Positions 54,627 to 63,309 of a stretch of 64,000 bases of DNA are shown piece by piece; positions within the stretch are counted from its first letter, which is position 1; each line of letters opens with the position of its first letter. Both the position numbers and the translations under genes were made by a program. The notes beneath the pieces were generated by a model, which had not been told where the DNA came from, did not search any database, and worked only from the letters and a program-made list of their open reading frames with translations. Source of the DNA: Desulfolutivibrio sulfodismutans DSM 3696 (GTDB lineage Bacteria > Desulfobacterota > Desulfovibrionia > Desulfovibrionales > Desulfovibrionaceae); assembly GCF_013376455.1 (NCBI RefSeq), contig NZ_CP045504.1:868001-932000 (forward strand). The letters run 5' to 3'.

Positions 54627-55336
54627 ACAACACCTCATGTTTCTGTGGAAAAGGGGAAAGGTCGGAAAGGACAAAAAAAGAAATGATCCACGCGGCAGCC
54701 TATCCGAGGAAACGACCTGGGCAGGGTACTTCCTGGAAGAGCCCGCACCGGCGCATGGTCCAAATCTACCAAGGTCCGGAATTATAGCAAGGCTGTCCGA
54801 AGGCGGAAGGCTGTGCGCACACGAATGCCGTTCGAACGCCATCCGCTTGAAACAGAGCAAAATACTATACTTTGCGTGGGGAACCACCAATCCGAAAAAA
54901 ATTTCATCCGGTCAAAGCACCCCGGGAAAGGCCGCCGCATTCGGCGCTTCCCGAAGCGGCGAAGGCGCCGCCACAGGCATACCCCGCCCCGGCGCGAACC
55001 AATCTCGGGCCGCAGCCGAAACGCCGGGAGGGCATGGGACGCGCGCACAGGGAAAAACGCATGCGGCGTCCCTACGGATCATTCATGGCCGTTCCTTCGG
55101 CCGGGCCAGGGGCGGCCTCGTTCGCGAAGCTTGTGCAGGATCGTCCGGCAACGATGTCCCGGGTCCGCACCGCAGCCTTTCCGACGCCCCCCTGGCGCCA
55201 ACCGCCCAGGGGAGAAAGCAGGCGTGAATGGAACCAGCCGGGCAGGCCCGACTGCCCGCCCCGGCGCAACAAACCGCACAGGGCGAAAGCAGGCGCGAAA
55301 GCCCGACAACCGCTGTCGGCCGCCGCCAGTCGCCGG
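54627..55336. other. Non-coding region upstream of the hemerythrin transducer
   Basis: About 710 bases with no convincing gene. Near 54,846-54,875 there is an AT-rich patch (GCAAAATACTATACTTTGC, a partial palindrome) that could be the promoter for the minus-strand transducer. The remaining sequence to 55336 has no pattern I can name. Long frames here are GC-driven and show no conserved residues. Confidence 0.5.
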
Positions 55337-56134
55337 TCAGGCGAAGAGAACCCCCGCCGCCGTGAGCGCCGTCTCCATATCCGCATCGGACAGGCGCAAC
55401 CGCGACTGCAGGACCAGTTTCTCCTGCCCCGGATCGAAAAGCGGATAGTCGCTGCCGAAAAGGATGCGTTCTTTGGGATGGCGGTCGTAGATTTCGCGCA
55501 GGGTCGCGTCGTCCAAAAAGGCCAGGGTGCTTGAGGTGTCGATGTAGACATCCTGACCGATGAGGTGCGTCAGGGCCCACTGCCAATGCCGGTAGCCGCC
55601 CATGTGTGCGGCGATGATGACAAGCTCCGGGAAATCGCGGTGAATGGCCGCCACCTTCATGGGGCAGGAGTTGTTCTGCTCGGGCGGCAGCACGTCGCCC
55701 ACATGGAGCATGACCGCAAACCGGCCGCTGATCATCTCAAAGATCGGCCACAGTCGGGGATCGTCCAGCCGAAAGCCCTGGAAATCGGCGTGCAGCTTGA
55801 TGCCCCGGATTCCGGCCCGCTCCAGGCGGTCGAGTTCGCCAGCGATGTCCGGATAATCGGGATGCAGGGTGCCGAAGGCCCGCACCCGGGGATGATCCCT
55901 CTCAAGTTCGATGGCCCAGTTGTTGGCCGGGATGACCTGGGCCGGGGACGTGGCGGCGCTATGCACCACCACCCGGTCGATGCCGCCAGCCGTCGCCCTG
56001 GCCAGAAGATCCTCGATCAGGCCGGTTCCCACCGGGGGAATGCCGTAGTGGTTGTTGAGCTGGGCGATGACTTTGTGGGCGATCTTATGATGATAGGCGT
56101 GGGTGTGAATATCGAAGGTCAACAACGTGTACAT
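55337..56134 (-). CDS. TatD/amidohydrolase-2-like metal hydrolase
   Basis: A 265-residue protein. FDIHTHAYHHK gives the HxH metal site, GIKLHADFQGF the third region with a Lys and His, HVGDVLPPE and IIAAHMGGYRHW further histidines, and FGSDYPLF the late catalytic Asp. This set matches amidohydrolase family 2 (decarboxylase/hydrolase) TIM barrels. The substrate is unknown. The start ATG 56134 directly follows GAGGT, which is very close, so a downstream TTG is possible. Last gene of the leftward cluster. Confidence 0.83.
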   Translation of the reverse strand: MYTLLTFDIHTHAYHHKIAHKVIAQLNNHYGIPPVGTGLIEDLLARATAGGIDRVVVHSAATSPAQVIPANNWAIELERDHPRVRAFGTLHPDYPDIAGELDRLERAGIRGIKLHADFQGFRLDDPRLWPIFEMISGRFAVMLHVGDVLPPEQNNSCPMKVAAIHRDFPELVIIAAHMGGYRHWQWALTHLIGQDVYIDTSSTLAFLDDATLREIYDRHPKERILFGSDYPLFDPGQEKLVLQSRLRLSDADMETALTAAGVLFA

Positions 56135-56232
56135 ACCTCGGTTAGGCGTTTCGTTTTCCCCAAAGCGGATCACGTTTCGAACACAACCGCGCGGGTTGGG
56201 ACAGGTTTCGGAAATGTGCGGGGGACGGGGGG

Positions 56233-56673
56233 TCAGGGGGCGGGGTCGCCCTGGAACAGGGCCTTGAGCCAGTCCGGCACGGCCACCGGCCGGCCCTGGG
56301 GATTGATGCAGGCATGCTGGGTCTGTCCCACGGCCAGAAGCGTCGCGCCGTCCGGCGGGCCAAAAACCTGATACGTGAAAAGGATGGAGGCCCGGCCCCA
56401 TTCGCGCACCGCCGTGCGCACCAGGATCTCCTCGTCGTAGCGGGCGGACTTGATGTAGCGCACATGCATCTCCCGCACGGGGAGGACGATGCCGCGCTTT
56501 TCCACATCGCCGTAGCCCATGCCCCGTTCCCGGATGAACTGGCTGCGGGCCCGCTCGAACCAGTGGGGATATTCGCCGTAATAGGCCACGCCCATCATGT
56601 CCGTCTCGCCGTAGGACACCCGGAACCGGTGCCAGGCGTCGGGGAGCGGAAACTGGTCGCGCTTGAGGATCAT
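56233..56673 (-). CDS. Acyl-CoA thioesterase (hotdog fold)
   Basis: A 146-residue single-domain hotdog thioesterase of the YbgC/4-hydroxybenzoyl-CoA type. RVSYGETDMMGVAYYGEYPH contains the catalytic Asp (D25) and the conserved tyrosines, and FERARSQFIRERG follows as in the family. It cleaves an acyl-CoA in the cytoplasm; the acyl chain is unknown. The start overlaps the end of the phosphoglycerate mutase gene by four bases. Confidence 0.9.
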   Translation of the reverse strand: MILKRDQFPLPDAWHRFRVSYGETDMMGVAYYGEYPHWFERARSQFIRERGMGYGDVEKRGIVLPVREMHVRYIKSARYDEEILVRTAVREWGRASILFTYQVFGPPDGATLLAVGQTQHACINPQGRPVAVPDWLKALFQGDPAP

Positions 56674-57881
56674 GCCCGGCGTCCGGCCCGGTCCAGGGCG
56701 AAGTCCAAAAGATCAAAGCCCTGCTCCACCACAAGGCCTGTGCCAGCGGCCAGGGCCTCGGTAAAGGCCGGGGCGGGCTGGGGCGAAAGGCCCTCGCGCC
56801 ACAGGACGAAGGGCACGGGATCGGTGGTGTGGGTCTTGACGGCGATGGGCGTAAAATGGTCGCAGGCCGTCAAAAAGATCGTATCCGTCCCGGCCAGGGC
56901 CTCCCGCAGGGGCCCCACCACCAGCCGGTCGAAGCGCGTCACCGCCTCCACCTTGTCCGCCGCCTGCCCGCCGTGGCCGCATTCGTCCGGGGCCTCCACA
57001 TGCAGGAACACGAAATCCCCCCGGGTCAGAAAGTCCAGGGCCGCCGCGACCTTTCCGGCGTAGTTGGTGTCCAGAAGCCCCGTAGCCCCGGGCACGTCCA
57101 CGACCTCCATCCCGGCCGCCCGGCCCAGGCCCTTGACCAGATCCACGGCCGAGACCACAGCCCCGCGCAGGCCGTATTTCTCCTCGAAAGGCGGCAGGCT
57201 CAGGGTGCCGCCCTGGCCCCAGGGCCACACGGCGTTGGCCCGCGAACCATGGTTCGTCACGGCCAGGACCGTGGCCGCCTTGGTCATGAACTCCCACAGG
57301 ATGGGGCTTTTCCGGAAAAGGGCCAGATCCTCGGCAATGGGCTTGTCGGTGATGTCGTGGGGCGGCCGCACGGCCATGGAGGCCTCGAAGCTTTTCACGC
57401 CGCGCGTCTCGGCCCCGGCCTTGAGCACCAGGATATGGCGGTACTGCACCCCGGGATACACGGACATGTCGATGCCCGCGCAGGTTCGTGACAGCCCGGC
57501 CACGATCCGGTGGGCGATGTCGGTGTCGATATGACCGGCGGAATAGTCGCGCATGACCCCGGCGTCGGAAAACTCGCTCACCGTGACCAGGTTCAGGCGG
57601 AAGATCAGGTCGTCGGGCCAGGTGACCAGCCCCATGGCCGCCGCCTCGATGGGCCCTCGGCCGGTGTGGTATCTGGCCGGGTCAAAGCCGAGCAAGGACA
57701 TGTTGGCCACGTCGGACCCGGGCGGCATGCCCTGGGGAATGCTGCGGCAAAGCCCCACCACGCCCGAAGCGGCCATGGCGTCCATGTGCGGCGTGTGCGC
57801 CGCCTCAAGGGGCGTTTTCCCGCCCAGGGACTCCACGGGCCAGTCGCCCATGCCGTCGGCCAAAAGGAATATGCATTTCAT
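56670..57881 (-). CDS. apgM: Cofactor-independent phosphoglycerate mutase (archaeal type)
   Basis: A 403-residue enzyme interconverting 2- and 3-phosphoglycerate. It begins MKCIFLLADGMGDWPVESLG (metal-binding Asp in the alkaline-phosphatase fold), includes GSDVANMSLLGFDP with the phosphorylated Ser and TGRGPIEAA, and later HVEAPDECGHGG and TACDHFTPI with further metal ligands. This is the ApgM type rather than GpmI. It sits in a cluster with homoserine dehydrogenase and an aminotransferase, a repeated arrangement that suggests amino-acid links. Confidence 0.92.
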   Translation of the reverse strand: MKCIFLLADGMGDWPVESLGGKTPLEAAHTPHMDAMAASGVVGLCRSIPQGMPPGSDVANMSLLGFDPARYHTGRGPIEAAAMGLVTWPDDLIFRLNLVTVSEFSDAGVMRDYSAGHIDTDIAHRIVAGLSRTCAGIDMSVYPGVQYRHILVLKAGAETRGVKSFEASMAVRPPHDITDKPIAEDLALFRKSPILWEFMTKAATVLAVTNHGSRANAVWPWGQGGTLSLPPFEEKYGLRGAVVSAVDLVKGLGRAAGMEVVDVPGATGLLDTNYAGKVAAALDFLTRGDFVFLHVEAPDECGHGGQAADKVEAVTRFDRLVVGPLREALAGTDTIFLTACDHFTPIAVKTHTTDPVPFVLWREGLSPQPAPAFTEALAAGTGLVVEQGFDLLDFALDRAGRRA

Positions 57882-57978
57882 GGTCGCACGCACCTTGCCC
57901 GGGAAGGTTGGGGAGAGGTTCAACGGAATGTGGCCGGACGCCGGGTCCGGCCACGGAATTCGCGACATTTTGCCGGGG

Positions 57979-58021
57979 GGGAGGCCTCCGGCGGCCAAAG
58001 GGTTTCACCCTTTGGAATCCC
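57979..58021. repeat. Second intergenic repeat family, copy 2
   Basis: GGGAGGCCTCCGGCGGCCAA, then AGGGTTTCACCCTTTGG and AATCCC. CCAAAGGG pairs with CCCTTTGG around TTTCA. The first 20 bases are identical to those at 43708. It lies between apgM and hom and may influence the transcript joining them. Confidence 0.75.
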
Positions 58022-58095
58022 ATAACGATTTCAGATCGTTGTCATTCGCGCACAAGGCGCTTGACGAAAAGGCATACGCCCAAGTCCGGGCGGCG

Positions 58096-59409
58096 TCAAA
58101 GCACCCGGTAATGGACGGTTTCCGGGCGCAGAAAGGACATGGCGTCCACGGCCTTGATGACCCGGCGCACGGCCCGAACCGGCGCGGCGTGGGTCAAAAA
58201 GACGATGGGCACGACCCCTGTCTCGGGGTCGCCCTTTTGCACGGCCTGATAGATGCTGATCCCCTCCTCGCCCATGACCTTGGAGATGGCGGCCATGACC
58301 CCGGCCCGATCCTCCACGTTGAAGCGGATGAAGTGGCGGCACACGGCCTCGTCGGGATCAAGGATCTCGGCCTCGGGCAGGGATTCCTCCAAGAACCCGG
58401 TGTTGTTGGGAAGGTGTCCGGGCCGGGCCAGGGCCAGGATGTCGGCGGCCACGGCGCTGGCCGTGGGCAGGCCGCCCGCGCCCTTGCCGTGCAAAAGCAT
58501 GGGCCCCGAGGCGTCGCCCTCCAGGCGGATGGCGTTGAACGCCCCCTGCACGTTGGCCAGAAGGTAGTCCCGATGCACCAGCATGGGGCAGACCCCGGCG
58601 TCGAGCCTGCCGTCCACCCGGCGCACCTGTCCGATGAGCTTGATCACGTAGCCGAATTCGGCGGCGAACCGGATGTCCACGGGGGTGATCCGGGTGATGC
58701 CCTGCACCGGGAGCCGCGACAGCGGATAGTTCTCGCCATACGCCAGCCGGATGAGCAAAACGAGCTTGTGGGCCGCGTCCAGGCCCTCGATGTCCAGGGT
58801 GGGGTCGGCCTCGGCATAGCCCTTTTCCTGGGCCTTTTTCAGGGCTTCGCCAAACTCCAGGCCCCGGCCGGACATCTTGGTCAGGATGTAGTTGGCCGTC
58901 CCGTTTAAGATGCCGATGAGGCTCTCGATGCGGTTGGCGGCCAGGGACTCCCTAAGCGTCTGGACGATGGGGATGGCCCCGGCCACGCTGGCCTCGTACA
59001 AAAGCCCAAGGCCCTTTCGCCCGGCCAGGGCGAACAGCTCCGGGCCGCGCTCGGCCAGAAGGGCCTTGTTGGCCGTGACCACATGCTTTCCGGACTCGAG
59101 CGCGCCCCGGATCAGGTCGTAGGCCGCGCCCGTGCCGCCCATGAGCTCCACCACGATGTCGATGTCCGGGTCGGCGGTGAGATCCGAGGGCCGGGTGGTG
59201 AGCACCGTGTCCGGCCCAAGCGCCGCGTCACGCGGCTTGCCCAGATCGCGCACCAGCACGGTTTTGAGCACCATGTCCCGGCCTACGCGCCGCCGGATCC
59301 AGTCGGCGTTGTCGCCAAGCAGACGGACCAGACCGGCGCCTACCGTGCCAAGCCCGGCCAACCCCAGTCGTACCGGAGAGGCCAAAGGAAAAACGTGTGC
59401 GGAGTTCAT
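58096..59409 (-). CDS. hom: Homoserine dehydrogenase
   Basis: A 437-residue NAD(P)-dependent enzyme reducing aspartate semialdehyde to homoserine, leading to threonine and methionine. The nucleotide fold is [26 protein letters not shown] is the substrate region, [10 protein letters not shown] and [19 protein letters not shown] are the conserved catalytic segments (Asp and Lys). The C-terminal ACT domain (about 350-430, [20 protein letters not shown]) suggests feedback control by threonine. It overlaps the aminotransferase gene by four bases. Confidence 0.96.
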   Translation of the reverse strand: MNSAHVFPLASPVRLGLAGLGTVGAGLVRLLGDNADWIRRRVGRDMVLKTVLVRDLGKPRDAALGPDTVLTTRPSDLTADPDIDIVVELMGGTGAAYDLIRGALESGKHVVTANKALLAERGPELFALAGRKGLGLLYEASVAGAIPIVQTLRESLAANRIESLIGILNGTANYILTKMSGRGLEFGEALKKAQEKGYAEADPTLDIEGLDAAHKLVLLIRLAYGENYPLSRLPVQGITRITPVDIRFAAEFGYVIKLIGQVRRVDGRLDAGVCPMLVHRDYLLANVQGAFNAIRLEGDASGPMLLHGKGAGGLPTASAVAADILALARPGHLPNNTGFLEESLPEAEILDPDEAVCRHFIRFNVEDRAGVMAAISKVMGEEGISIYQAVQKGDPETGVVPIVFLTHAAPVRAVRRVIKAVDAMSFLRPETVHYRVL

Positions 59410-60578
59410 CCGGAAAGCACCTTTTTCAGGCCGCGCACGGCCTGTTTGATGCGATGTTGGTTCTCAACCAGGGCGAACCGGACATGGGTGTCCCCGAAAT
59501 GGCCGAAGCCCAGCCCCGGCGACACGGCCACCTGCCCCTCGCGCAGCAGCAGCTTGGAAAATTCCACCGACCCCATATGGGCGTAGGCCTCGGGAATCTT
59601 GGCCCACACGAACATGGTGGCCTTGGGGGGCGGCACCTCCCACCCGATGCGGTGCAGGCCCTGGATCAGGGTGTCGCGCCGGACCTGATGCACGTCCATG
59701 ATCTCCCGCACACACTCCTGGGGACCGTTTAAGGCCACCGTGGCCGCGATCTGGATGGGCTGGAAGATGCCGTAGTCCAGATAGCTCTTGATGCGGGTCA
59801 GGGCATGGACCATGGCCGGATTGCCGCAGCAAAAGCCCACCCGCCAGCCGGCCATGGAATAGCTCTTGGTCAGGGAGAAAAACTCCACCCCCACGTCCTT
59901 TGCGCCCTTGGCCTGCAAAAAGCTCGGCGGCAGGTAGCCGTCGTAGCCGAAATCGGCGTAGGCGAAGTCGTGGATGACGTACATCTTGTGTTCCTTGGCG
60001 AACTCCACGATGCGCTCGAAAAACGCCAGATCGGCCAGGGCCGTGGTGGGATTTTGCGGATAGGACAGGATCAGAAGCTTGGGCTGGGGCCAGGTCTGCT
60101 TGGTGGCCACCAGAAGATCCTCGAAAAAGTCGCGGTCCTGGGCCACGGGGATGCGCCGCACGTCGGCCCCGGCGATGATGCACGAATAGGGATGGATGGG
60201 ATAGGACGGGTCCGTGGCGAAGACCACGTCGCCAGGCGACAGCATGACCAGGGCCAAATGGGCCAGGCCTTCCTTGGCCCCCATGGTGACCACGGCCTCG
60301 GTCTCGGGGTCGATGTCCACGTCGAAACGGCGCTTGTACCAGCCGGAGATGGCGTTTCGCAGGCCCTTGATGCCGCGCGAGGCCGAATAGCGGTGATTTC
60401 CCCCCTTGCGGGCGGCCTCTACGAGCTTGTCCACGATATGTTTCGGGGTGGGCAGATCCGGGTTGCCCATGCCCAGGTCGATGACGTCTTCGCCCTGGCG
60501 GCGCATCTGCATCTTCAGCTCGTTGACCACGGCGAAGACGTAGGGAGGCAGCCGTTCCATGCGCGCAAACTTGTGCAT
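59406..60578 (-). CDS. Class I/II aminotransferase (aspartate or alanine type)
   Basis: A 390-residue PLP enzyme. [14 protein letters not shown] at the start, [12 protein letters not shown] in the middle, and [15 protein letters not shown] with the Schiff-base lysine identify the family (AlaA/AspC-like). With hom downstream by overlap, it may supply aspartate or amino groups for homoserine synthesis. The start is ATG 60578, which has AAGGAG eight bases upstream; it is the first gene of the leftward cluster. Confidence 0.92.
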   Translation of the reverse strand: MHKFARMERLPPYVFAVVNELKMQMRRQGEDVIDLGMGNPDLPTPKHIVDKLVEAARKGGNHRYSASRGIKGLRNAISGWYKRRFDVDIDPETEAVVTMGAKEGLAHLALVMLSPGDVVFATDPSYPIHPYSCIIAGADVRRIPVAQDRDFFEDLLVATKQTWPQPKLLILSYPQNPTTALADLAFFERIVEFAKEHKMYVIHDFAYADFGYDGYLPPSFLQAKGAKDVGVEFFSLTKSYSMAGWRVGFCCGNPAMVHALTRIKSYLDYGIFQPIQIAATVALNGPQECVREIMDVHQVRRDTLIQGLHRIGWEVPPPKATMFVWAKIPEAYAHMGSVEFSKLLLREGQVAVSPGLGFGHFGDTHVRFALVENQHRIKQAVRGLKKVLSG

Positions 60579-60799
60579 TGCCGCGACTCCTTTGGGGTTG
60601 TGGAACCATCCGCAAAACACGATGATAGCCGGGAGGGGGATTGTCTGTCAAAGCCAGCGTGGGGATTTTGAAGGACTTTTCGGCACGAAAAGAAGGAATC
60701 CGGGGGATGGCCGCGACCGGTTTGGTCTGGCCGGGTCTGGCCGGGCCGGGCCGGGCTTGAGCCAGCCCAGGGAAGATCGGGGCAGGGCCGACTCCAGGC

Positions 60800-60828
60800 T
60801 TGACCATGCCGGGCCGGTCGGATACAGG
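60800..60828 (+). promoter_or_regulatory. Promoter of tRNA-Ser
   Basis: TTGACC, 17 bases, TACAGG; it ends 11 bases before the tRNA, so transcription would start at about the first base or a few before it. Confidence 0.6.
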
Positions 60829-60839
60829 ACGTGTTTCGC

Positions 60840-60933
60840 GGAGAGGTGGCCGAGTCGGCCGAAGGCGCTCGCCTGCTAAGCGGGTATCGGGCTTAAAACC
60901 TGATCGAGGGTTCGAATCCCTCCCTCTCCGCCA
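60840..60933 (+). tRNA. tRNA-Ser (GCT anticodon)
   Basis: A 94-base class II tRNA. Acceptor GGAGAGG pairs with CCTCTCC, the anticodon loop CTGCTAA gives GCT (reads AGC/AGT), a long variable arm follows, and the T arm has GTTCGAATC. CCA is encoded. Confidence 0.96.
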
Positions 60934-60942
60934 CAGTACACG

Positions 60943-60981
60943 ATTCCCGGGCTTCGCAAGAGGCCCGGGATTTTTGTTTTT
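60943..60981 (+). terminator. Terminator of tRNA-Ser
   Basis: Arms TCCCGGGC (60945-60952) and GCCCGGGA (60963-60970) around a 10-base loop, then TTTTTGTTTTT. Confidence 0.85.
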
Positions 60982-61202
60982 CGGGTCTTGCATGTCCCCA
61001 TGCCGTCGCTTTTCGGTTTCCCACCAGACAACCGGTCGGTTCTGGCTGCGGGATCACGCCGTACGGTAGTCGCCGATGGTCTCCGGCTGCAGATGCCACC
61101 CCGCTTTCGCATGTCCGCAACGGTCCCGGCCTGCATGGGCAAGAGGCTGGCAGGGCGCGCGAATCTGGTCTATACGGAGAGAAACGCGAAAAGGAGACAG
61201 AC

Positions 61203-61517
61203 ATGGGCAAGGACAAGCCGAAGCACTACGAGCGATTGCGCGAGGAACACCCCGACTTCATGAACGCCGTGGAGGCCCTGGGACAGGCCGCCGCCACGGC
61301 CGGGCCGCTTGACGACAAGACCGTGCGGCTCATCCAGCTCGGGGCGGCCACGGCCATGCGTTCGGAAGGATCGGTCATCAGCCACGCCAAACGCGCCCTG
61401 GCGGCGGGAGCCACGGCGGCCGACGTCCGCCACGCCATCATGGCCGTAACCAGCACCACCGGCTTTCCCACTGTGGCCGCCGCCTTGTCCTGGGTCGAAA
61501 AGCAGCTTGACGACTAG
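61203..61517 (+). CDS. AhpD/carboxymuconolactone-decarboxylase-like protein without catalytic cysteines
   Basis: A 104-residue helical protein of the CMD/AhpD fold: VRLIQLGAATAM and SVISHAKRALAAGATAADV. The family redox motif CxxCxxxH is replaced by S54-E-G-S57-V-I-S-H61, so the histidine remains but both cysteines are Ser. It therefore cannot work as a thiol peroxidase; a binding or other chemistry is possible. Start ATG 61203 behind AAAAGGAGAC. The gene stands alone. Confidence 0.85.
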   Translation: MGKDKPKHYERLREEHPDFMNAVEALGQAAATAGPLDDKTVRLIQLGAATAMRSEGSVISHAKRALAAGATAADVRHAIMAVTSTTGFPTVAAALSWVEKQLDD

Positions 61518-61593
61518 CCTCACGTCCCGGGGAAATCACGCCAGCAGGCCGTAACATATTCGTTTTTTTATTTTGATGCCGTGCGCATTCACC

Positions 61594-61622
61594 GGGGCTG
61601 CCGTGACAGGCACGGCAGCCCC
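61594..61622. terminator. Hairpin between convergent genes
   Basis: A perfect 12-bp stem (GGGGCTGCCGTG with CACGGCAGCCCC) around ACAGG. It lacks a T tract on the minus side; on the plus side it follows TTTTTTTATTTT at a distance. Likely an end signal for the AhpD-like gene or its convergent neighbour. Confidence 0.55.
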
Positions 61623-61755
61623 GCTGGCACGCGGAAAGCAAAACGGCCATTCCCCGGCCGCCGTCGGAAAAAACGCTGTCCGCTCCGGAGGGGCCTCCCG
61701 GCCGGAGTCGGCCAGACGGGAAGCGGTCCATGCCCCCTGCCCCGGCAGGCGGGGA

Positions 61756-62745
61756 TCACTCCCGGGCCATGGCGTTGGTCACCGTGATCTCGCCCGAGAT
61801 GATCTTTTCCCGGATTTCGGCGATCCTGTTCATGACCGCATCCGGAACCTTGTCCCGCGTATACGCCATGTCGCTCAGCCGCACCCCGCCGTCCTTGAGG
61901 CCATACGAGCTCGGGCCCGGGACGAAGGCCTTGTCCATCACCTTTTTGATTTCATTGCAGACAGCCGTATCGAGCCGTTTGATCACGCTGGTCAATACGG
62001 TCCCCTTGGCCAGGGCGTCCTGGTCCGAATCCACCCCGATCACCAGCCTGCCGGAATCCGAAGCCGCCTTGATCACGCCGTTTCCGGTACGCCCGGCAGC
62101 GGCGAAAACAATGTCCGCGCCCTGTCCGTATTGGTCCATGGCCAACCGGTAGCCCTTTTCCGGGTTGCTGAAGCCGGAATAATCGCCTTCCGGCGAGGCG
62201 TACGCAACAAGGACCGCCGTGCCGGGTTTGGCATAGGCGGCCCCCTCCCGATAGCCCTGCTCGAAGGCCTTCACCGGCAGGATCTCCGCCCCGCCCACAA
62301 AGCCGATCTTCCCCGTGGCGCTCACGCTTGCCGCCAGGGCCCCGGCCAGGAAGGCGCCTTCATGCTGCCTGAAAAGGACCGAAGACATGTTGGCGATGCC
62401 TTCGCACGGGACGTCCATCAGGATGAATGTCTTTTCGGGATGCGCCAGGGCCGCCGCCTTGGCCAGCTCCAGGTGTTGCGCGCCGAGCAGGACGATCACC
62501 CCGGCCCGGTCGACGAGTTGCCGCACCTCTGCGGCGTCGGCCTCGCCGTCGGCCTTGGGCTGCAGAACCTCCAGGTCGAATCCGAAATCCTGCTGCGCCT
62601 TCAGGACGCCCTGGTGGGCCATGTCGTTGAAGGAGGCGTCTCCCAGGCCCGGGGTTCCTGTTATGAAGCCGACCAGGGGCTTTCCGGCCTGGGCTGGGCA
62701 GACCAGGCAGCACCATACCGCCAGGGCTAAAAACACGCTTTTCAT
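61756..62745 (-). CDS. BMP-family periplasmic binding protein
   Basis: A 329-residue binding protein with signal MKSVFLALAVWCCLVCPAQA. KPLVGFITGTPGLGDASFND is the start of the BMP (Bmp/Med, PnrA-like) fold; GKIGFVGG and DIVFAAAGRTGNGVIKAA are further conserved pieces. Members bind nucleosides or related small molecules and feed an ABC transporter; the permease and ATPase genes are not visible in this window. The start has GGAGGGAC upstream. Confidence 0.9.
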   Translation of the reverse strand: MKSVFLALAVWCCLVCPAQAGKPLVGFITGTPGLGDASFNDMAHQGVLKAQQDFGFDLEVLQPKADGEADAAEVRQLVDRAGVIVLLGAQHLELAKAAALAHPEKTFILMDVPCEGIANMSSVLFRQHEGAFLAGALAASVSATGKIGFVGGAEILPVKAFEQGYREGAAYAKPGTAVLVAYASPEGDYSGFSNPEKGYRLAMDQYGQGADIVFAAAGRTGNGVIKAASDSGRLVIGVDSDQDALAKGTVLTSVIKRLDTAVCNEIKKVMDKAFVPGPSSYGLKDGGVRLSDMAYTRDKVPDAVMNRIAEIREKIISGEITVTNAMARE

Positions 62746-63309
62746 ACGTCCCTCCGGTGTCGCCGGGCGGGCTGATCCCCCGCCAGCGCGGCGCTTTCAC
62801 TTGTCCCGGGCATTCTCCGGGCAGCCCCGGGAATACCGGGTGGTCATAGTGCCGCGAAAACTGGCCATGTGGCAAGGGCTGCGGCGGCTCCAGTCACGTT
62901 CCTTGCCGCCACGGCCTCCATCCCGGCGGCGCCGTTCGCAAGGAGCGCGCAACGGCTCCCGTGGCCCCCAGGCTGATCGGTCGATTCGTGCCACCCGAAT
63001 CGGTCATTTTCATTTGTCATCGACAGGGCTGCGGCAGCTCCCGCCATGCCCAGGACCGATCACCCCGTGTTCCATAAAAACCGGCGCGTTTCATGCCTTT
63101 GACAGGCCTCCGGGGAGTTTCAGGCGACTGAAACCGTGCGAAACCAGGCGGCAGGCATTGCGGCTCCGGCAAGACGGTGGCACAAGGAATGCCGCCTCTG
63201 AAAACCGTGGCCGAAGACGGGCGGCAGACGCGGCCATCCGCCTGGCCAACGTCTCGCGCGGCCTGGCGCAACCGAATCACCCGGCGCACACGCCGCACAG
63301 GATGCATCC
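62746..63309. other. Non-coding region between divergent transport genes
   Basis: No convincing gene. It holds two imperfect GGGCTGCGGCRGCTCC direct repeats (near 62877 and 63027), an inverted repeat CGATTCG/CGAATCG near 62983-63004, and a weak sigma-54-like match (TGGCAC-N5-ATGC) at 63178. A substrate-responsive regulator site is possible here. Confidence 0.45.

Noticed and set aside
55083-55586. Frames in the gap between the hemerythrin transducer and the amidohydrolase
   Set aside because: Arg/Pro-rich translations without conserved residues or ribosome sites.
63178-63192. Sigma-54 promoter for the MFS gene
   Set aside because: TGGCAC-N5-ATGC lacks the TTGC part; one good half-match in GC-rich DNA is not enough.
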